Below, one piece after another: positions 54,430 to 63,967 of a stretch of 64,000 bases of DNA (positions are counted from its first letter, which is position 1; every line of letters begins with the position of its first letter). The translations under genes and the position numbers were made by a program. The stretch covers positions 1 through 64,000 of the forward strand of contig JAJVHS010000021.1 in NCBI GenBank assembly GCA_022072615.1, written 5' to 3'. Source of the DNA: Phycisphaerales bacterium. Lineage in GTDB: Bacteria; Planctomycetota; Phycisphaerae; Phycisphaerales; UBA1924. The notes beneath the pieces were generated by a model. It was not told the DNA's origin. It made no database searches and saw only the letters and a list, made by a program, of their open reading frames with translations.

Positions 54430-55665
54430 GTGAACCCGCAAGCCGGCGCCCAGCCCAGGTCACCCTCCGCCGATGTGCTCGGCATCGCGACCTACCTCGC
54501 CTCCTCGTGGACGTGGTGCATCGGCATGTTTCTGCCGGTCCTGCTGGTGCGCGACCTGGGCCTGTGGGCGTTCCTGGTCTTCGCGATCCCCAACTGCGCC
54601 GGCGCCGCGCTCATGGGATGGGTGCTCCGCCGACCCGGCGCCTCCGAAGCGCTCGTCGCCAGTCACCGGTCCGCCTGCGTCTGGTTCTCCCGGATCACCG
54701 TCGCCTTCCACGCCTTCTTCCTGATGTGGATGGTCCAGCGGACCGGCGTGGGCTGGGCGGTCATCGCCGGGTTCATCACCAACCTCCTGACGGGTGCGTT
54801 GGCCGCGTGGCGCAACTGGCCTGGCTGGGCTCCGGCGGCCCTCACGTACGCGGCGTCCGTCGCCGCCGCGGGCGTCATGGCCTGGTCGGGGTCGCTGGGC
54901 GCCGACATCCCGTCCGACCCGCTCCTGCCGGTCGCCGATCTCTTCTGGCTCGCCCCCGTCTGCGTCTTTGGCTTTGTCTTCTGCCCGTACCTTGATCTCA
55001 CCTTCCATGAAGCCCGCCGCGTGCTGCCCGGACCGGCGGGCACCCGGGCGTTCGTCGCCGGATTCGGCGGCTTCTTTCTCATCATGATCGTCCTCACCCT
55101 CGCCTACGCGGGGATGTTCCTCCGGACGGATCCGTCCCTGGGCCTTGATCCATCCGCGGGGCCGCTGGTCGCGACCCTGGCGACGGTGTCGGTCGCGGCC
55201 CTGGTCATTCACCTCTCCGCGCAATCCGCCTTCACGATGCAGCTTCACCTGGGCATGATCGCCGGCGCCAGGACCGCCCCGCGCCGCGGCATCGACCTCG
55301 TCACCGCGCTGGTGGCGGCGGTCGCCATGATCACGGGGATCTGCGCCCCGTTGATCCCCGCCATGGGAGGCTTCTTCACAAACCGTCCACCGATGTCCGG
55401 CGGCGAAGCCGTGTACCGATCATTCATGGCGTTCTACGGACTGGTCTTCCCGGCCTACGTCTGGATCTGCATGCTTCCCATGACCGGCGAGGCTGCCCGC
55501 GCCCGACTCCCGCGTCGGCGCGTGCTCGCCTTCGCCGCCGCGGTCGGCATCGCGGCGCCCATGTTCTACATGGGCTTCATCGAGCGCCAGACGCTCTGGC
55601 TGGGCCCGGGCCTCGGCGTCGTGCTCGCCGCCCGCTGGCTCGCACGCCCGCCAAAGGCCGCGTGA
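54430..55665 (+). CDS. Polytopic membrane protein of unknown function
   Basis: About 411 residues with 10-11 membrane helices (LGLWAFLVFAIPNCAGAALM, FGGFFLIMIVLTLAYAGMFL and others). The spacing resembles sodium:solute or amino-acid transporter-like folds, but no diagnostic motif was recognised. The start is GTG at 54430, supported by a TACACT box and by the loss of conserved-looking sequence before it. The glycosyltransferase gene starts 28 bp downstream in the same direction, so the two may be co-transcribed. Substrate and role are unknown. Confidence 0.65.
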   Translation: MNPQAGAQPRSPSADVLGIATYLASSWTWCIGMFLPVLLVRDLGLWAFLVFAIPNCAGAALMGWVLRRPGASEALVASHRSACVWFSRITVAFHAFFLMWMVQRTGVGWAVIAGFITNLLTGALAAWRNWPGWAPAALTYAASVAAAGVMAWSGSLGADIPSDPLLPVADLFWLAPVCVFGFVFCPYLDLTFHEARRVLPGPAGTRAFVAGFGGFFLIMIVLTLAYAGMFLRTDPSLGLDPSAGPLVATLATVSVAALVIHLSAQSAFTMQLHLGMIAGARTAPRRGIDLVTALVAAVAMITGICAPLIPAMGGFFTNRPPMSGGEAVYRSFMAFYGLVFPAYVWICMLPMTGEAARARLPRRRVLAFAAAVGIAAPMFYMGFIERQTLWLGPGLGVVLAARWLARPPKAA

Positions 55666-55680
55666 ACCTCGCTCCGCGTG

Positions 55681-55686
55681 TACGCT
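55681..55686 (+). promoter_or_regulatory. TACGCT -10 box, leaderless GTG start at 55693
   Basis: TACGCT ends 6 nt before GTG 55693. It favours that codon over the in-frame GTG at 55678, which would precede the box. Confidence 0.5.
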
Positions 55687-55692
55687 TGGCTC

Positions 55693-57507
55693 GTGCGCCC
55701 AGCGGTCGACATCCTGCGGCATCCCCTGGCCGCCACCGCGGTCATCGTTGTTCTCTGGGCCGTCGCCACGCTGCCCGGGCTCAACGCCGTCGGCCTCGTC
55801 AACTGGCAGGAATCCGCCCGCGCCCTGGCCGCCTCTGAGATGCAGGATCGGGGCGACTGGGTCGTCCCGACGATCGCCGGCAAGCCCTACCTCGCCAAGC
55901 CGCCCATGATCTACTGGTGCCAGTTGCTGCTGGCCAAGATCACCGGCAGCCCGCTGACCGAGCACCACCTTCGCTGGACCGTCGCCCTCGCGGGCCTTGC
56001 GGCGTCGCTCCTCACCTTCTTCGCCGCCCGGGGCCTGCTCTCGGTCGGCATCGACCGGCCCGAGCACGAAGACCGCGTGCTCCGCCGCGACGCGTCTCTC
56101 TGGGCGGCGGCATTCGTCGCCACGGGCGTGCTCACCGTGCGCTCGTCGCGCATCGGCGAACTCGACATCCTGCTGGTTCCCTTCACCATCGTCGCCGTGT
56201 GGCTGTCATCGTGGGCGTGGCTCACGGCGGGGGCGACCCGGGCCGTTCGCTGGCTCGCGATCAGCGGAGCGACCCTCGCCGCCGCGGGTGCTGCGCTCAC
56301 CAAGGGCCCGCCCGGGCTCATCGCGATCGCGGTGGCGGTGGGCGGTGGGATCATGCTGGCACGGTCGGCGTCGACTCCCGTCACACGCCGGCAGCGAATC
56401 ACGTTCGCCGGCTTCTGGGGAATCCTCGTCGCATTCGCGACAATCAGGACCAACGGCGACCGCGTCGCCGATTTCGCGGGTTGGTTCGGCGCGCTGATGC
56501 TCGGCTTGATGGTCGCCTTCGCCGCCGCGGCGCTCACCGGCTTCACGCGCGGGCGGACCCTGGGCCTGATCGTCCGCGACTGGATGCGCAGCGGCATCGG
56601 AACGGTCATCGCGGGCGGCCTTGTCGCCCTGTGGCTCTGGACCCGAGCCGTCAGGAACCGCGTGGGGCCGGAGCTGCTCGAACTCACCGCGACCCAGGAA
56701 GCCGCCGACAACCTGCGCCCGCTCACGACCGAAGCGCCCCTCCAGAACATCGAAGCCGTCGCCTATGGCGTGGGGGTCGGTTCCATCGCCATGATCGCCG
56801 CGGTGGCGTGGCTGGTGATCGATCGCCCGCGCATCGCCCGGGCATGGTGGGTTCTCATCGCGTGGGTCGGGCTGGGCCTGCTGCTGTTCAGCGTCAGCGG
56901 CCGCGGCACCGGTCGGTATCTCACGCCGCTGTGGCCCGGCGTGGCGATGCTCGGGGCCATCTGGCTGGTCCGCGCCGTGCGCGACCTTCGGCGGGGGCGG
57001 ACGCTCGGCACCGTCGCCGCGGTGGCCGTCGTCGCGCTCGCGGCCCTGCAGGGCTGGTGGTACGCGGTCAAGAGGCCCGGTGCCGAGGGCGCTCGCTCCC
57101 CGCGCGAGTTCATGGCCGAGCTTCTCGAACCCGCCCGGGGCGTTGATCCCTCGCGCCTCGCGGTCGTCGATTACTGGGTCGGGTCTCTCGATGTCTACGC
57201 CGGGCATCACGTCGAGCCTGTCACGGACCTGGGCCCGTGGATCGACTACCCGCACGAGGAAACAACCATGGCCGATTTCGCCGACCGGCTGCGCCGAACC
57301 GGCGAGACCTGCACGCTGATCATCCGTGGAACCCCGGCCGACGACCCAGCTCGCGGGCCCGTGGACCAGACCATCAACCCGATCGACCACCTGGCGACGT
57401 ACGGGCTCATCGCCGAAGAGATCCCGATCTCCGCGCCGTTCCGCATCGACCGCCAGAAGACGCTCATGAAGGCCGTCCGCGTCCGACCCGCTCCGGCCGG
57501 CTCATGA
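55693..57507 (+). CDS. ArnT-like GT-C membrane glycosyltransferase
   Basis: A 604-residue protein with about 12 helices and the GT-C/PMT-2 first-loop pattern: an acidic residue in NWQESARALAASEM, then DWVVPTIAGKPYLAKPPMIYW. Such enzymes use polyprenyl-phosphate sugars to glycosylate lipids or proteins on the outer face of the inner membrane. ArnT itself modifies lipid A, but sequence alone does not fix the substrate. The C-terminal extracytoplasmic domain (about 470-604) is soluble. It overlaps the convergent mutL end by 6 bp. Confidence 0.85.
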   Translation: MRPAVDILRHPLAATAVIVVLWAVATLPGLNAVGLVNWQESARALAASEMQDRGDWVVPTIAGKPYLAKPPMIYWCQLLLAKITGSPLTEHHLRWTVALAGLAASLLTFFAARGLLSVGIDRPEHEDRVLRRDASLWAAAFVATGVLTVRSSRIGELDILLVPFTIVAVWLSSWAWLTAGATRAVRWLAISGATLAAAGAALTKGPPGLIAIAVAVGGGIMLARSASTPVTRRQRITFAGFWGILVAFATIRTNGDRVADFAGWFGALMLGLMVAFAAAALTGFTRGRTLGLIVRDWMRSGIGTVIAGGLVALWLWTRAVRNRVGPELLELTATQEAADNLRPLTTEAPLQNIEAVAYGVGVGSIAMIAAVAWLVIDRPRIARAWWVLIAWVGLGLLLFSVSGRGTGRYLTPLWPGVAMLGAIWLVRAVRDLRRGRTLGTVAAVAVVALAALQGWWYAVKRPGAEGARSPREFMAELLEPARGVDPSRLAVVDYWVGSLDVYAGHHVEPVTDLGPWIDYPHEETTMADFADRLRRTGETCTLIIRGTPADDPARGPVDQTINPIDHLATYGLIAEEIPISAPFRIDRQKTLMKAVRVRPAPAGS

Positions 57508-59532
57508 CCGCCCGAACATCCGCTCGAGATCCTTCATCGTGATGCGGATCGACGTCGGCCTGCCGTGCGGGCAGTTGCTCGATCGCTCGACTTCCGACCG
57601 CAGGCGCACGAGGTGATCCAGCTCCTCGGGGCTCATGCGGTCGCCCGCCTTCACCGCGGCCTTGCACGACATCATGTCGAGCACGTCGCGCAGGGCCTGC
57701 TCGCTGCCCGGAACGAACCCCTCCGCCTCCGCCCTCTCGAAGAGCCCCTGCATGAACTCGACCGGGTCGACATTGCGGTCGAACAGAAAAGTCGGGAACG
57801 TCCGCACGCCGATCACCAGCGGCCCGAGCGGATCGACGCGGATGCCAATCCGATCCAGCAGCGGCTCCAGCGACGGCAGCATCTCCATCTGCTCGGTCGT
57901 CACCGCCACGGGCACGGGCGCGAGCAGGTTCTGGCTTTCGAGCTGCCGCTCGGCGATCCGTGCAAGCAGGTACTCGAACATCGCCCGCTCGTGCAGCGCG
58001 TGCTGATCGATGATCAACATGCCGTGCTCGTCCTGGGTGACGATGTAGCTCGAGTGCACCTGCAGCAGCCGCTGCGGCGGGACCGGCGTGGGCAAGGCCC
58101 GGTCGTGCGCTGCTCCGGGCTCGATGGCCGGTGGAACCGGTGCCGGCGCGGAAGCCGCCGGGTCGCCGTTGCGCTCACCCGTCTGGGTCGAGTCCGCCTG
58201 GCTCGGCGTTTCAACCGGCTGCGCGACCGCGGCTCGGATCGCGTCGTACGACAGCGGCTCGGCCTGCCCCCGGGCCGGCGTGAATCGCTGGAAAAACTCG
58301 ACGAACGCGGCGGGCGAGGCGGGCCGGGCGGGCATCGCCACCGTTGACTGACCAGCCGACGCCGCCGGCAGGATCGCCCGGTCCATGTCGGGCCCCAGCG
58401 ACCGCGGCACGCTCCCGAATCCCGTGTTGAACCCGCCCGGCGTCAGGTCCGCCGCTCGCAGCGCCCGACGGATCGCGCCGAGCACCACGCTGTGCACCAG
58501 CGAGGAATCGCGGAAGCGGACCTCCGCCTTCGCCGGGTGGACGTTCACATCGACCGCCGTCGGCGGCATTTCGATCAGGAGCACCGCCGTGGGGTAACGG
58601 CCCGGCTCGATCAGCCCCCGGTACGCCTCCATCACCGCGTGCTGGATCGTCCGGTCGCGGATCGCTCGACCGTTGAGCAGCACGTGCTGCGACTTGTTCG
58701 TTGCCCGGGCGAGCGCCGGCCGGCCCGCCAGCCCCCAGATCGCGACCGGGATCCGGTTCGTTCGACCCTCGCCCAGCGGCGCGTCGTGATCGTCCGCGTG
58801 CACTTCGATCAGCTCGGGCTCGAGCTCGCGCCCCAGGATCGACAGCGCGCGCTGCCGCGGCGTCTGGCCGGGCGGGAGCTCGAAGAGCGTCCGCCCGTCG
58901 CAGATCATCGTGAACGCCACCGAGGGACGGCCGATCGCGAGCTCCCGGATCGCCTCCACGCAGCGCGTCTGCTCGGTCTGGATCGTCCGCAGGAACTTGC
59001 GGCGCGCGGGCGTGTTGAAGAACAGCGTCCGCACCGTCACGCACGTCCCGACCGGCCCGGCCGCCGGCCGCACGTCGCCGATCCGGCTCCCCTCGCCCTC
59101 GATGTGCCAGGCGCCGGGGTCCTCGGGCGTGCGCGACCTGATCGACACCCTGGCCACCGACACCACCGACGCCAGCGCCTCGCCGCGGAAGCCCAGCGTC
59201 GCGACCCGGTCAAGGTCGTCGGCGGCGGTGATCTTGCTGGTCGCGTGCGGCGCCAGCGCCAGCGGCAGGTCCTCGGCGACCATGCCCCCGCCGTCGTCGG
59301 TCACCCGGATCAGCTCGATCCCGCCCTGCTCGATCTCGACGGTGATCCGCGTCGCCCCGGCGTCGAGCGAGTTCTCGACCAGCTCCTTCACCACCGAGGC
59401 CGGCCGCTCGATCACCTCGCCCGCGGCGATCTGGCTCGCCAGGAGCGTGGACATGGGCCTGATCCGCGGGTGTACACCCGAGGATCCCTGGCCGGACAGA
59501 CCGGGTGTGGAAGGTGGCTCCGCCACGGACAT
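57502..59532 (-). CDS. mutL: DNA mismatch repair endonuclease MutL
   Basis: A 676-residue protein. The N-terminal GHKL ATPase has SQIAAGEVIERPASVVKELV, catalytic Glu in ENSLDAGA and DDGGGM. The C-terminal dimerisation domain carries the nicking-endonuclease motif DQHALHERAMFE (DQHAx2Ex4E) and the metal-site elements SCKAAVKA and CPHGRP. It is therefore the MutH-independent, endonuclease-active type of MutL, which works with MutS. The start was placed at the ATG giving MSVAEPPS, which has TACGAT 7 nt upstream. The longer frame would overlap the divergent astD start. Confidence 0.96.
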   Translation of the reverse strand: MSVAEPPSTPGLSGQGSSGVHPRIRPMSTLLASQIAAGEVIERPASVVKELVENSLDAGATRITVEIEQGGIELIRVTDDGGGMVAEDLPLALAPHATSKITAADDLDRVATLGFRGEALASVVSVARVSIRSRTPEDPGAWHIEGEGSRIGDVRPAAGPVGTCVTVRTLFFNTPARRKFLRTIQTEQTRCVEAIRELAIGRPSVAFTMICDGRTLFELPPGQTPRQRALSILGRELEPELIEVHADDHDAPLGEGRTNRIPVAIWGLAGRPALARATNKSQHVLLNGRAIRDRTIQHAVMEAYRGLIEPGRYPTAVLLIEMPPTAVDVNVHPAKAEVRFRDSSLVHSVVLGAIRRALRAADLTPGGFNTGFGSVPRSLGPDMDRAILPAASAGQSTVAMPARPASPAAFVEFFQRFTPARGQAEPLSYDAIRAAVAQPVETPSQADSTQTGERNGDPAASAPAPVPPAIEPGAAHDRALPTPVPPQRLLQVHSSYIVTQDEHGMLIIDQHALHERAMFEYLLARIAERQLESQNLLAPVPVAVTTEQMEMLPSLEPLLDRIGIRVDPLGPLVIGVRTFPTFLFDRNVDPVEFMQGLFERAEAEGFVPGSEQALRDVLDMMSCKAAVKAGDRMSPEELDHLVRLRSEVERSSNCPHGRPTSIRITMKDLERMFGRS

Positions 59533-59539
59533 CGGGGCC

Positions 59540-59545
59540 ATCGTA
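59540..59545 (-). promoter_or_regulatory. TACGAT -10 box, near-leaderless start of mutL
   Basis: On the minus strand TACGAT ends 7 nt before the ATG at 59532. It is back to back with the plus-strand box of the astD-like gene 48 bp away. Confidence 0.5.
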
Positions 59546-59592
59546 CCCCGACTCCGGTCTCCGGCGGCCAATTCACAGGCCCGCGGAAGCAC

Positions 59593-59598
59593 TACGCT
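59593..59598 (+). promoter_or_regulatory. TACGCT -10 box, leaderless GTG start at 59604
   Basis: TACGCT ends 5 nt before the GTG start of the AstD-like gene. No ribosome-binding site lies between. Confidence 0.5.
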
Positions 59599-59603
59599 TG
59601 CCC

Positions 59604-61178
59604 GTGGCACCCTCTCATCCATCCCTCCGCCACGGGCCGGCCAATCTGATCGCAGGCTTCTGGAAAGACCTGGCCGGCAAGACCATCCGCACCCACAACC
59701 CGGCCAATCCCTCGGTGATCATCTGGCAAGGGTCGCCGCCGGTTGACGCCGTCGCCGACGCGGTCAACGCCGCGCGGTCCGCCCTGGCGCTGTGGCGCCG
59801 CTGGGAGCCCCAGCGCCGCTTTGCCGTCCTGCGGACGTACCAGAAGATCTGCCACGCCCGGGCGAAGGACATCGCCGGGCTCATCGCCGATGAGACCGGG
59901 AAGGTCCTGTGGGACGCCGAGCAGGAGGCCTCGCTGCTGGCCGCGAAGGTCGACATCACCCTCGACCAGTCGCCGGTCGGCGCCATGCACCGCGTCATGC
60001 CCTACGAGGTAACGGTCTCGCCCACCCGTCAGGGACGGGCCTGGTTCCGCCCCCACGGCGTGATGGCCGTCATCGGCCCCTACAACTTCCCGCTCCACCT
60101 TCCCAACGGGCACATCATCCCCGCGCTGGCGACCGGCAACACCGTCGTCTTCAAGCCCAGCGACAAGGCCCCCGCGTGCGGCCAGCTCCTCGCCGAGCTG
60201 CTCCAGGAAGCGCTCGACGAACATCACGCACCCGCCGGCACGCTGAACCTCGTCCACGGCGCCGCGGACGTCGCTTCCGCGACCGTCTCGCACCCGGGCA
60301 TCGACGGCGTGCTCTTCACCGGCTCCTGGCCCGTCGGCCGCAAGATCCTCCACGCCAACCTCGACCGTCCCAGCCGCATCGTCGCGCTCGAGATGGGCGG
60401 CAACAACCCGGCCGTGGTCATGGACGACGCCGATCTCAAGCAGGCCGTCGTCGAGTGCGCCCGCTCGGCCTTCATCTCGACGGGTCAGCGCTGCACCTGC
60501 ACGCGCCGCATCATCGTCCACCGAGCCATCGCCCCGGCGTTCACAAGCGCCCTGTGCAAGGCGGCGGGGTCGCTGATCATCGGCGACCCCCGGGCGGATC
60601 ACCCGGTGTTCATGGGCCCGATCATCACCGATGCGGCTCGGCAGGCCGTGTTCGAGTTCCAGACGGCGCTGCACCGCGCCGGCGCCGAGGTGCTCTTCCC
60701 CAGCCGCCCGGTCGACAGCCCCGGCAACGGCTGGTTCCTCACGCCGGGCGTGGTCCGGGTCGAGCGGTTCCACAACGGCGGGTCGGGACCTGTGTCGGGG
60801 TGCGAGTTCGACGCGGGCTGCGACATCGAGGTCTTCGGTCCGCTGGTCCGTCTGTGCGTGGTGGAGACGCTCGACCACGCAATCGAACAGGCCAACGCGA
60901 CCAAGTACGGGCTGGCGGCCGCCATCTTCTCGCGTTCGCAGGAGACGGTCGAGCGTTTCCAGGCCGAGGCCCGGGCCGGCTGCGTCAACGTGAACTGCGG
61001 GACCGCGGGCGCGTCCAGCAAGCTGCCATTCGGGGGACTGGGGCTCTCGGGCAACCACCGCCCGGCTGGCGCGTTCAGCCTCGACTACTGCGCGTACCCC
61101 GTCGCGGGGATGGTCGAGACGGGGACCGACGCGGCGATCCCGGTCGGACTGAAGATCGAGGACTCGTGGCTGAGCTAG
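59604..61178 (+). CDS. astD: N-succinylglutamate 5-semialdehyde dehydrogenase-like (AstD)
   Basis: A 524-residue aldehyde dehydrogenase. NAD-site features are GPYNFPLHLPNGHIIPAL and FKPSDKAP. The catalytic Glu lies in LEMGGNNP and the catalytic Cys in STGQRCTCTRR. The C-terminal ASSKLPFGGLGLSGNHRPAG is characteristic of AstD. AstD oxidises succinylglutamate semialdehyde in the arginine succinyltransferase pathway. The other ast genes are not in this window, so the assigned substrate is by homology only. The GTG at 59604 is supported by the TACGCT box. Confidence 0.85.
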   Translation: MAPSHPSLRHGPANLIAGFWKDLAGKTIRTHNPANPSVIIWQGSPPVDAVADAVNAARSALALWRRWEPQRRFAVLRTYQKICHARAKDIAGLIADETGKVLWDAEQEASLLAAKVDITLDQSPVGAMHRVMPYEVTVSPTRQGRAWFRPHGVMAVIGPYNFPLHLPNGHIIPALATGNTVVFKPSDKAPACGQLLAELLQEALDEHHAPAGTLNLVHGAADVASATVSHPGIDGVLFTGSWPVGRKILHANLDRPSRIVALEMGGNNPAVVMDDADLKQAVVECARSAFISTGQRCTCTRRIIVHRAIAPAFTSALCKAAGSLIIGDPRADHPVFMGPIITDAARQAVFEFQTALHRAGAEVLFPSRPVDSPGNGWFLTPGVVRVERFHNGGSGPVSGCEFDAGCDIEVFGPLVRLCVVETLDHAIEQANATKYGLAAAIFSRSQETVERFQAEARAGCVNVNCGTAGASSKLPFGGLGLSGNHRPAGAFSLDYCAYPVAGMVETGTDAAIPVGLKIEDSWLS

Positions 61179-61369
61179 GTTTTTCACCGGAATCCGGACG
61201 TTGTAACGACCACCGATGTGCGGCTCTGCGCCACGATCGCTCCGGTCGCGTCCGGCGCACCCGGTGGCGGCCTGAGGACCTTCCCCGATACGACGCCTTG
61301 GGATCGATCGTGGTCCAGATGCAGCCATCGACCGCGCCCGTGCGCACGTGACAGGTCGCCGCATCCAAC

Positions 61370-61394
61370 AAAAACCCCCGCCTCGGGGCGGGGG
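61370..61394 (-). terminator. Intrinsic terminator downstream of the prolyl oligopeptidase gene
   Basis: A perfect 8-bp GC stem with a 4-nt loop (61375-61394) is followed on the minus strand by a T-run (TTTTTGTT). It lies about 37 nt past the stop codon of the minus-strand gene. It is the clearest rho-independent terminator in the window. The rest of the 61179-61430 gap shows nothing else recognised. Confidence 0.9.
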
Positions 61395-61430
61395 TGGTGC
61401 GGGTTCGGTTGATCACGCGGGCTCGGGCGA

Positions 61431-63824
61431 TCACGAGCCCTTCTTGATGTCGAGCGACTTGATCAGGAAGCCCCAGATGTCCGCGGCCTCCTCGATGCGC
61501 TTGGCCGTGGGCTTGCCCGCGCCGTGGCCGGCCCGGGTCTCGATGCGGATGAGGACCGGGTTCTCGCACGCCTGCGCTTCCTGCAGCGCCGCGGCGAACT
61601 TGAACGAGTGCGCCGGGTAGACGCGGTCGTCGTGGTCGGCGGTCGTGATCAGCGTCGGCGGGTAGCAGGTGCCCTTCTTGACGTTGTGGTAGGGCGAGTA
61701 GGCCATCAGCGCCTTGAACTCCGCCGCGTCGGCGTCGGCGTTGCCGTAATCGGACGCCCACGCCCAGCCGATCGTGAACTTGTGGAACCGGATCATGTCC
61801 AGCACGCCCACCGCCGGCAGGGCGGCGCCGAAGAGATCGGGCCGCTGCACCATGCACGCGCCCACGAGCAGGCCGCCGTTGGAACCGCCCTGGATCGCGA
61901 GCTTCCGGGGCTGGGTGTACTTGTTCTGGATCAGCCACTCCGCGGCCGCGATGAAGTCGTCGAAGACGTTCTGCTTCTTGAGCTTGATGCCCTGCTGGTG
62001 CCACTCGTGGCCGTACTCGCCGCCGCCGCGCAGGTTGGCCACGGCGTACACGCCGCCCATCTCCAGCCACGGGACGGTGACCGGCGAGAAGCCGGGCGTC
62101 AGCGAGATGTTGAATCCGCCGTAGCCGTAGAGCAGCGTCGGGTTGGTGCCGTCGAGCGTGATCCCCTTCTTGTGGGTGATGAACATGGGGATCTGCGTGC
62201 CGTCCTTGCTCTTGTAGAAGACCTGCCTGGTCTCGTAGTCGGCCGGGGTGAACTCGACCTTGGGCTGCTTGAAGATCGTGCTCGTGCCGGTGCTCACGTC
62301 GTAGCGGTAGATGGCGCCGGGGTTGGTGTAGCTGGTGAACGAGTAGAAGGTCTCGGTGTCGGTGCTCTTGCCGCCGAAGCCGCCGGCCGACCCGAGGCCC
62401 GGCAGCTTGATCTCCTTGAGCAGCTTGCCGCCGGTGTCGAAGTTTTTGATCTGCGTCGAGGCGTCCTTGAGGTAGTTGGCAAAGAGCTGCCCGCCGACGT
62501 GCGACACGCCGTTGAGAACCTCCTTGGACTGCGCGATGATCTCCTTCCAGTCCTTCTTGTCGGGCTTGGTCAGGTCGATCGCGACCACCCGGTTGCGCGG
62601 GGCCTCGAGGTTGGTCTGGAAGTAGAAGGTCGTGCCGTCGTTGAAGACGTAGCCGTACTCGGCCTCCCACTCGGGCAGCAGCTCAACGAACCCGTGGGCC
62701 ATGTTGCCCTGGCTCTTGACCAGCTCGGCGCGCTCGGCCCGCAGCGCGGCGATCGAATCCGCCAGCGCCTTGGACTCGGCGTCCTGGACGTCGCCCTTGG
62801 CCTCGAGCTTGCCGACCTGCTCCTTGATGCGGACCTCAACGACGCTGATCTTGCGGTCGGTGGCGGTGGGCAGCGCGTCGAGCGGGTGGGTCTTGAGGTC
62901 GCGCACGAAGACCAGGTTCTTCTGCTCGGTGCCCTTGGAGACGGACATCACCAGGTAGCGTCCGTCCTCGGTCACGCCGCCGTAGAAGCCCCACTCCTTC
63001 TGGTCCGGGCGGTGGTACACGAGCTTGTCCTGGTCCTGCTTTTGGCCCACGACGTGGTAGTGCATCTTGGGGTAGTAGTTGACGCTCTTGAGCGCCTCGC
63101 CCTCCTTGGGCTCGTCGTAGCGCGAGTAGAAGAAGCCCTTGCCGTCCTTGGTCCAGCTCGCGCCCGAGAACTTCACCCAGCGGATCTCGTCGGCCAGGTC
63201 CTTGCCCGTGTCCACCTCGCGGACCTTCCACACGTTCCAGTCCGACCCGCCGTCGGCGAGCCCGTAGGCGAGGTACTTGCCGTCCTCGGAGACCGCGGTG
63301 CCCGCCAGCGCGACGGTCCCGTCGGCGCTCAGCGCGTTGGGGTCCAGCAGAACCCGGGGCTCGGCGTCGAGCGAGCCGGCCACGAGCAGCACCGACTGGT
63401 TCTGGAGGCCGTCGTTCCTGGAGTAGAAGTACTTGCCGCCTTCCTTAAAGGGCATGCCGAAGCGCTCGTAGTTCCAGACCTTGGTCAGGCGGGCCTTGAT
63501 GCTCTCCCGCTCGGGGATGGTGTCGAGGTATCCCTGCGTGACCTTGTTCTGCTCGGCGATCCAGGTGTTGGTCTGGTCGGTGTACTCCTCCAGCCAGCGG
63601 TACGGATCGGCGACCTTGACGCCGTGGATGGTGTCGACCACGTCGCTGCGCGGGGATTGGGGGTACGTGACCTTTGATGACGGCGGTGCGGCGCCCGTTC
63701 CCTGGGCCTGGGCCTGGGTCGGGGCCGGCTTGGCTGCGGGCTGTGCGGCGACCGCCGCGGCGGCAATGACGCCGCCCGCGATCGTGCCGATGACGATGCG
63801 TGACCAGATAACCGGTTTGTGCAT
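61431..63824 (-). CDS. Exported prolyl oligopeptidase (S9A) with coiled-coil insertion
   Basis: A 797-residue protein with an N-terminal signal (VIGTIAGGVIAAAAVAAQPA), then the S9A propeller (DPYRWLEEYTDQTNTWIAEQ, YFYSRNDGLQNQSVL). The hydrolase domain has catalytic Ser in GGSNGG, Asp in TADHDDRV and His in RAGHGAGKP. It cleaves short peptides after proline, probably in the periplasm. A charged helical stretch (about residues 325-375, including ESKALADSIAALRAERAELV) interrupts the propeller and is unusual. GGAG precedes the ATG. The gene ends in a strong intrinsic terminator. Confidence 0.94.
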   Translation of the reverse strand: MHKPVIWSRIVIGTIAGGVIAAAAVAAQPAAKPAPTQAQAQGTGAAPPSSKVTYPQSPRSDVVDTIHGVKVADPYRWLEEYTDQTNTWIAEQNKVTQGYLDTIPERESIKARLTKVWNYERFGMPFKEGGKYFYSRNDGLQNQSVLLVAGSLDAEPRVLLDPNALSADGTVALAGTAVSEDGKYLAYGLADGGSDWNVWKVREVDTGKDLADEIRWVKFSGASWTKDGKGFFYSRYDEPKEGEALKSVNYYPKMHYHVVGQKQDQDKLVYHRPDQKEWGFYGGVTEDGRYLVMSVSKGTEQKNLVFVRDLKTHPLDALPTATDRKISVVEVRIKEQVGKLEAKGDVQDAESKALADSIAALRAERAELVKSQGNMAHGFVELLPEWEAEYGYVFNDGTTFYFQTNLEAPRNRVVAIDLTKPDKKDWKEIIAQSKEVLNGVSHVGGQLFANYLKDASTQIKNFDTGGKLLKEIKLPGLGSAGGFGGKSTDTETFYSFTSYTNPGAIYRYDVSTGTSTIFKQPKVEFTPADYETRQVFYKSKDGTQIPMFITHKKGITLDGTNPTLLYGYGGFNISLTPGFSPVTVPWLEMGGVYAVANLRGGGEYGHEWHQQGIKLKKQNVFDDFIAAAEWLIQNKYTQPRKLAIQGGSNGGLLVGACMVQRPDLFGAALPAVGVLDMIRFHKFTIGWAWASDYGNADADAAEFKALMAYSPYHNVKKGTCYPPTLITTADHDDRVYPAHSFKFAAALQEAQACENPVLIRIETRAGHGAGKPTAKRIEEAADIWGFLIKSLDIKKGS

Positions 63825-63967
63825 GGACCTTGCTCCTCGAAGACCATCCCACAGATGGACCGCGAACTGTAGGTCGTCGCGGTTGGAAGGATCGGCGGCT
63901 TGAAACGCTGCAGCGAACAGCGAACAGGTGCCGTGAACAGGCGCAAGAAAGACTGTTCACCGGCGGC

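Noticed and set aside
61524-63677. 717-residue plus-strand open frame
   Set aside because: It mirrors the prolyl oligopeptidase gene, which has all catalytic motifs. The plus frame has none.
63825-63967. GAACAG repeats near the right edge as a regulatory array
   Set aside because: There are only three short, unevenly spaced copies, which could easily be chance.
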